Assembly: GCA_017965495.1 (NCBI GenBank)
Contig: JAGCPW010000044.1
Location: 1 to 64,000, forward strand
Direction: 5' to 3'
Source: Eubacterium sp.
GTDB taxonomy: Bacteria; Bacillota; Clostridia; Lachnospirales; Lachnospiraceae
Length of the DNA stretch: 64,000 bases
In this document: positions 59,506-64,000 of the stretch, one piece after another
Layout of the letters: each line of letters begins with the position of its first letter
Numbering within the stretch: position 1 is the first letter of the stretch
Notes under the pieces: generated by a model
What the model was told of the DNA's origin: nothing
Databases searched by the model: none
What the model saw: the letters and a program-made list of their open reading frames with translations, nothing else
Made by a program: the position numbers and the translations under genes

Positions 59506-61176
59506 ATGAAAACAGATATTGAAATAGCTCAAGAAGCAAAAATGATGCCAATAAAAGATGTGGCAGCAAAGCTAGGAATGACTGAAGATGATTTGGAACT
59601 TTATGGAAAGTATAAAGCCAAAATCTCAAATGACTTTTACGACAAAATCAAAGACAACGAAGATGGAAAGTTAATCTTAGTTACAGCTATCAACCCAACT
59701 CCAGCAGGAGAAGGAAAGACTACTATCACAGTAGGACTTGGTGAAGCGTTTGGTCAGCTTGATAAGAAGGCAGTTATTGCACTTCGTGAGCCATCACTTG
59801 GACCTTGCTTTGGTATAAAAGGCGGAGCTGCAGGTGGCGGATATGCTCAAGTAGTTCCAATGGAAGATTTGAACCTTCACTTTACTGGAGACTTCCATGC
59901 TATTACAGCAGCTAACAACTTATGTGCAGCTATGCTTGATAATTCAATCAAACAGGACAATGAACTAAACATTGACCCTGAGAAAGTTGTTTGGAAAAGA
60001 TGTGTAGATATAAACGATAGAGTTTTAAGAAACATCATAGTTGGACGTGGCCGTGATGTGGACGGAGTGGAGAGAGAAGATCACTTCGTAATCACTGTTG
60101 CTTCGGAGATTATGGCTATTCTTTGTCTCGCAAATGATTATGCAGATTTAAAAGATAGACTTGGCAAAATCATTGTTGCATACACATATGATGGAAAGCC
60201 TGTCACAGCTAAAGACATTAAGGCTGTAGGTTCTATGGCAGCACTTTTAAAAGATGCTATGAAGCCTAACCTCATTCAGACGTTAGAGCATACACCAGCA
60301 TTGGTTCACGGTGGACCTTTCGCTAATATTGCTCATGGTTGTAACTCAGTTCGTGCTACTAAGACTGCTCTAAAGATGGCAGACTATGTGGTGACAGAGG
60401 CTGGCTTTGGCGCAGACCTTGGTGCTGAGAAATTCTTAGACATCAAGTGTAGAAAAGCAGGGCTTAAACCTGATTGTGTAGTTTTGGTTGCTACTATAAG
60501 AGCGCTTAAGTACAACGGTGGAATGCCAAGAGAAGATTTACAGACTGAGGACTTAGATGCCCTCGCCAAAGGAATTGTAAATTTAGAAAAACATATTGAA
60601 AATATTCAGCAGTATGATGTGCCAGTTGTAGTTACACTAAATCAGTTTGGTACAGATACAGATGCAGAACTAGATTTCGTTCGAAAGTTCTGTGAAGAAA
60701 AAGGTTGTGAGTTTGCACCAGCCCAAGTATTCAAAGAGGGCGGGAAAGGTGGAATAGAGTTAGCAGAAAAGATTATCGAGACTATCGATACTAAGCCTTC
60801 TAACTATCACCCACTTTACACAGATGATATGTCTATCAAAGAAAAGATAGAGACTGTTGCCACTAAGATTTACGGAGCAGATGGTGTTACATATTCAGAT
60901 GAAGCAGAAGAGGCTCTAGCTAAGATAGAGGAACTTGGTTTTGGTGATTGCCCAGTTTGTATGGCAAAGACGCAATACTCACTTTCTGATGACAAAGAAA
61001 AACTAGGAAGACCAGAAGGCTTTACTATTAATATTAGAGAAATGTATATGTCAGCAGGTGCAGGATTTGTAGTTGCAATTACAGGTTCAATTATGACAAT
61101 GCCAGGTCTTTCAAAAACACCAGCAGCGTTTGGAATTGACTTAACAGACGATGGAAAAATAACAGGATTATTCTAA
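59506..61176 (+). CDS. fhs: formate-tetrahydrofolate ligase
   Basis: 556 residues. ATP-dependent synthesis of 10-formyl-THF from formate, cytosolic homotetramer. Shown by the P-loop-like [14 protein letters not shown] (about 66-79), [37 protein letters not shown] (in part), and [17 protein letters not shown] at the C-terminus. GAAAGGTG precedes ATG 59506. It is 12 bases upstream of folD, which further reduces the product, so the two supply one-carbon units for purines, fMet-tRNA and serine/glycine metabolism. Confidence 0.97.
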   Translation: MKTDIEIAQEAKMMPIKDVAAKLGMTEDDLELYGKYKAKISNDFYDKIKDNEDGKLILVTAINPTPAGEGKTTITVGLGEAFGQLDKKAVIALREPSLGPCFGIKGGAAGGGYAQVVPMEDLNLHFTGDFHAITAANNLCAAMLDNSIKQDNELNIDPEKVVWKRCVDINDRVLRNIIVGRGRDVDGVEREDHFVITVASEIMAILCLANDYADLKDRLGKIIVAYTYDGKPVTAKDIKAVGSMAALLKDAMKPNLIQTLEHTPALVHGGPFANIAHGCNSVRATKTALKMADYVVTEAGFGADLGAEKFLDIKCRKAGLKPDCVVLVATIRALKYNGGMPREDLQTEDLDALAKGIVNLEKHIENIQQYDVPVVVTLNQFGTDTDAELDFVRKFCEEKGCEFAPAQVFKEGGKGGIELAEKIIETIDTKPSNYHPLYTDDMSIKEKIETVATKIYGADGVTYSDEAEEALAKIEELGFGDCPVCMAKTQYSLSDDKEKLGRPEGFTINIREMYMSAGAGFVVAITGSIMTMPGLSKTPAAFGIDLTDDGKITGLF

Positions 61177-61188
61177 AGGAGCAATAAG

Positions 61189-62028
61189 ATGATTATAGAT
61201 GGAAAAAAGATTTCAACGGAAATAAAAGATGAGTTAAAGGAGCAAGTGGCTAAGCTTAAAGCTGAAGGCGTGGAGGTTACACTAGCTGTAGTGAAAGTGG
61301 GAGAAGATCCTGCATCAGCTGTGTATGTCCGCAACAAAGAAAAAGCTTGCGAATATATCGGCATTAACTCTAAGAAGATTGAAATGCCAGAGGAAACTAC
61401 TGAAGAAGAACTATTAAAGTTAGTGGACGATCTAAACACAGATCCAGCCATCAATGGTATTTTAGTTCAGCTTCCTTTGCCAAAACATATAGATGAAAAC
61501 AAAATCTTGCTTGCAATTGATCCTATGAAAGACGTGGATGGTTTCCACCCAGTGAACGTAGGAAAGATGGTAATAGGCGAGGATTCATTCCTTCCATGTA
61601 CACCAGCAGGCATTATTGAAATGATAAAGAGAAGTGGATTAGACATCGAAGGCAAAGAGTGCGTGATTATCGGACGAAGCAATATCGTTGGTAAGCCAAT
61701 GGCTATCTTAATGCTAAGAGAAAATGCTACAGTTACAGTTACTCACTCTCGCACAAAAGATTTGCCAGAAGTTTGTAAAAGAGCAGACATTATTGTGGCT
61801 GCACTTGGCAAAGCAAAGTTTGTAACAAAAGACTTTGTAAAAGAGGGCGCTATCATCATTGATGTTGGAATGGATAGAGATGAAGATGGAAAACTATGTG
61901 GCGATGTGGACTTTGACGAAGTAGAACCAATCGCATCAGCTATCACACCAGTGCCGGGTGGCGTTGGACCAATGACAGTAACTATGCTTCTAGTTAACTG
62001 CTTAAGGAGTGTAGAACTAAATAAATAG
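61189..62028 (+). CDS. folD: bifunctional methylenetetrahydrofolate dehydrogenase / cyclohydrolase
   Basis: 279 residues. Interconverts 5,10-methylene-, methenyl- and 10-formyl-THF with NADP. Family motifs: [14 protein letters not shown] with the catalytic Lys, [40 protein letters not shown] for the cofactor, and [18 protein letters not shown] precedes ATG 61189. Partner of fhs upstream. Confidence 0.97.
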   Translation: MIIDGKKISTEIKDELKEQVAKLKAEGVEVTLAVVKVGEDPASAVYVRNKEKACEYIGINSKKIEMPEETTEEELLKLVDDLNTDPAINGILVQLPLPKHIDENKILLAIDPMKDVDGFHPVNVGKMVIGEDSFLPCTPAGIIEMIKRSGLDIEGKECVIIGRSNIVGKPMAILMLRENATVTVTHSRTKDLPEVCKRADIIVAALGKAKFVTKDFVKEGAIIIDVGMDRDEDGKLCGDVDFDEVEPIASAITPVPGGVGPMTVTMLLVNCLRSVELNK

Positions 62029-62039
62029 GGATTAACTAA

Positions 62040-64000
62040 ATGAAATTTGCGAAAGTAATAGTTGATATTTCCCTAGACAAAATCGACAGACCTTTTGACT
62101 ATATTATTCCTGAAGATTTGGAATCAAAGATACAAGCTGGAACTCCAGTCATCATTCCTTTTGGAAAAGGCAATCGCGAGATTAAAGGTTTTGTGATTGA
62201 TGTGGTGGGCGATACCGACTTTGATAAGTCAAAACTTAAGAGTATAAAGTCAGTGGCCGATTCTGATGTGGAGGCAGAGCAGGAGTTGATTGGTCTTGCT
62301 TGGTGGATAAAAGAACACTACGCATCTACTATGAATCAGGCGCTTAAAACTGTGCTTCCAGTGAAGCAAAAGGTTAAGCAAAATCAAAACCAGACAGTTA
62401 TTTTAAAAATAGATAATGTCGATGAAAAGATAGAGCAGTACTCTAAGAAAAATGCAAAAGCGAGAGTTAGACTTCTTAAAGAACTTAAAACCTCAAAACA
62501 ACTTTCAAAAGATATTGTTAAAAACAAATTAAACATTTCTCCAAGTACTCTAAAAGCGATGGAAGAACTTGGAGATATAGAGATTAAGTTAGAAGTGGCT
62601 TACAGAACACCTTATGATGAATCACTTGGTGAGTATAACATCCAGCTAAACGACGAGCAGGACCGAGTTTCAAAAGCCATTAAAAAAACTATGACTTTTG
62701 AAAAAGATGGAAAAGTCAATGTTCACTTAATCCATGGAATTACAGGAAGTGGAAAGACAGAAGTGTATATGGATTTGATTGACCATTGTCTAGCTAAGGG
62801 TAAGCAGGCTATAGTTCTTATCCCTGAGATTGCGCTTACTTTCCAAACTATGAAACGCTTCTCGCAGAAGTTTAAAGATAAGGTATCTTTCATCCACTCA
62901 AAACTTTCTAAGGGTGAAAGATTTGATCAATTTGAAAGAGCAAAAAATAAAGATATCTCAGTTATGATTGGACCAAGATCAGCTCTCTTTACTCCGTTTC
63001 CTGATTTGGGACTTATAGTGATAGACGAAGAGCACGAGACTTCATACAAGTCTGAGTCCGTCCCAAAGTATCACGCGATAGAAGTAGCCCAGAAGCGTGC
63101 ACTTGATAACGGAGCTACAGTAGTACTTGGTTCAGCTACTCCATCTATGGAGTCATACTACAGAGCAAAGGAAGGTTATTACAAACTTCACAAGCTCACC
63201 AAAAGGGAAAAAGGCGATGTTCCTGATGTCGAGATAATCGATATGAGAGAGGAGCACGAAAAGGGTAACAAATCAATCATTAGTGATAGACTAAGAGATT
63301 TGATTACAGATAGATTATCAAGAAATGAACAGACTATGTTATTCCTAAATAGAAGAGGAATTTCAAGAGTAGTTTCTTGTAAAAATTGTGGGGAACCTAT
63401 CAAGTGTGACCACTGCGATGTAACACTTACGCTTCACCGCGGAAACACTATGAAATGTCACTACTGCGGAAGAGAGAAGATTCTTCCAAAGGTTTGTCCG
63501 AAGTGCGGTTCTAAATATCTATCAAGAATGGGTACAGGAACGCAGGCCATCGAGGATGAAATTAAAGACATTTTCCCTCAAGCCAAAGTATTAAGAATGG
63601 ACAGAGACACCACATCCACTAAAGGTGGACATGCAGAAATCCTTTCGGCATTTGAGAGTGGCGATGCAGACATTTTAGTTGGAACACAGATGATAGTGAA
63701 AGGTCACGATTTTCCAAATGTCACATTGGTAGGAGTGTTAGCTGCAGACATGTCTTTGTATGTGCCAGACTACACAGCTACTGAGCGCACATTCCAGTTG
63801 ATATGCCAGGCTGCAGGAAGAGCTGGAAGAGGCGAAGGCAAAGGTGAAGTAGTAGTTCAAACTTACTCGCCAGACAATTACGGAATTGAGAGCGCTTGCA
63901 AACAAGACTATGAAGAATTCTTTGAGAATGAACTTCCATACAGAAAACTTTCTCAGTATCCACCAATCGTAAATATGGTTAGCATCTTGATTCAAGATAA
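62040..64000 (+). CDS. priA: primosomal protein N' (replication restart helicase), cut by window end
   Basis: The frame is open to the right edge, 653 codons seen of a usual 730-830. N-terminal DNA-binding region (FAKVIVDISLDKIDRPFDY), Walker A GITGSGKT (233-240), DEEH box (329-332), and the inserted zinc-binding Cys clusters CKNCGEPIKCDHC and CHYCGREK...CPKCG. PriA is a 3'-5' DNA helicase that reloads the replisome at stalled forks. ATG 62040 follows folD by 11 bases. The C-terminal domain lies outside the window. Confidence 0.95.
   Translation, partial: MKFAKVIVDISLDKIDRPFDYIIPEDLESKIQAGTPVIIPFGKGNREIKGFVIDVVGDTDFDKSKLKSIKSVADSDVEAEQELIGLAWWIKEHYASTMNQALKTVLPVKQKVKQNQNQTVILKIDNVDEKIEQYSKKNAKARVRLLKELKTSKQLSKDIVKNKLNISPSTLKAMEELGDIEIKLEVAYRTPYDESLGEYNIQLNDEQDRVSKAIKKTMTFEKDGKVNVHLIHGITGSGKTEVYMDLIDHCLAKGKQAIVLIPEIALTFQTMKRFSQKFKDKVSFIHSKLSKGERFDQFERAKNKDISVMIGPRSALFTPFPDLGLIVIDEEHETSYKSESVPKYHAIEVAQKRALDNGATVVLGSATPSMESYYRAKEGYYKLHKLTKREKGDVPDVEIIDMREEHEKGNKSIISDRLRDLITDRLSRNEQTMLFLNRRGISRVVSCKNCGEPIKCDHCDVTLTLHRGNTMKCHYCGREKILPKVCPKCGSKYLSRMGTGTQAIEDEIKDIFPQAKVLRMDRDTTSTKGGHAEILSAFESGDADILVGTQMIVKGHDFPNVTLVGVLAADMSLYVPDYTATERTFQLICQAAGRAGRGEGKGEVVVQTYSPDNYGIESACKQDYEEFFENELPYRKLSQYPPIVNMVSILIQD

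Overview
The window is a low-GC Firmicutes chromosome segment. Gene order, strong AGGAGG ribosome binding sites and the secreted-protein style (short signal peptides, Thr/Pro linkers of the TTKAP type, Lys-rich C-termini) point to class Clostridia, most likely family Lachnospiraceae. Genus cannot be told from the sequence alone. Every protein-coding gene recognised here is on the + strand. A tRNA-Glu(CTC) and a candidate antisense RNA are on the - strand.

Layout. (1) 1-6600 is an accessory region. It holds a CbxX/CfxQ-type AAA ATPase, an unrecognised protein and a BspA-like leucine-rich-repeat protein in one operon, then an Rpn-family PD-(D/E)XK nuclease, a 49-residue EF-hand miniprotein, a frameshifted YhcG/DUF1016 nuclease gene and a 52-residue basic protein. 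The two nuclease genes are preceded by nearly identical 86-bp promoter regions, and a family of palindromes lies next to and inside the DUF1016 gene. (2) 6659-19419 encodes secreted or surface proteins: two tandem tyrosine-phosphatase-like proteins, a 1972-residue GH81 endo-beta-1,3-glucanase with discoidin-type modules, a TcdA-like ThiF protein (cytosolic), and a CotH-kinase protein. (3) 19474-30687 is the conserved block pyrH-frr-uppS-cdsA-dxr-rseP-ispG-polC, covering UMP phosphorylation, ribosome recycling, undecaprenyl and phospholipid precursors, MEP-pathway isoprenoid synthesis, site-2 proteolysis and replication. (4) 30688-32766 interrupts that block with an independently promoted and terminated structured RNA made of two near-identical hairpin repeats, a type I toxin-antitoxin-like locus with a 26-residue hydrophobic peptide and convergent promoters, a nitroreductase, tRNA-Glu and an SDR-like protein that lacks the catalytic Tyr and Lys.

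(5) 32770-40858 is the translation and RNA block rimP-nusA-infB-rbfA-nrnA-truB-ribF-rpsO. A perfect sigma-A promoter and a leader terminator precede rimP, and ylxR/ylxQ are missing between nusA and infB. (6) 41051-46432 is an accessory insertion between rpsO and pnp: membrane protein, fibronectin-type surface protein, two-TM channel-like protein, ArsB/NhaD-type permease and cytidylate-kinase-like protein. (7) pnp follows at 46583. (8) 48814-55753 is a tightly packed operon-like run: membrane protein, a rare fusion of a flavodoxin-fold NAD(P)H oxidoreductase to an ABC ATPase, ABC permease, cysteine synthase, two small membrane proteins around a YhgE/Pip protein, and a eukaryotic-type HisA. (9) 55884-64000 carries uppP, ftsK/spoIIIE, fhs, folD and priA, which runs off the right edge.

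The least-explained signals are the duplicated promoter cassette plus palindrome family in the nuclease region, the tandem-hairpin RNA at 30739-30928, the toxin-antitoxin-like locus at 30956-31255 with identical RNA 5' ends, and the oxidoreductase-ABC fusion at 49279. All boundaries, promoters and folds were read by eye. No database search, folding calculation or expression data stands behind them.
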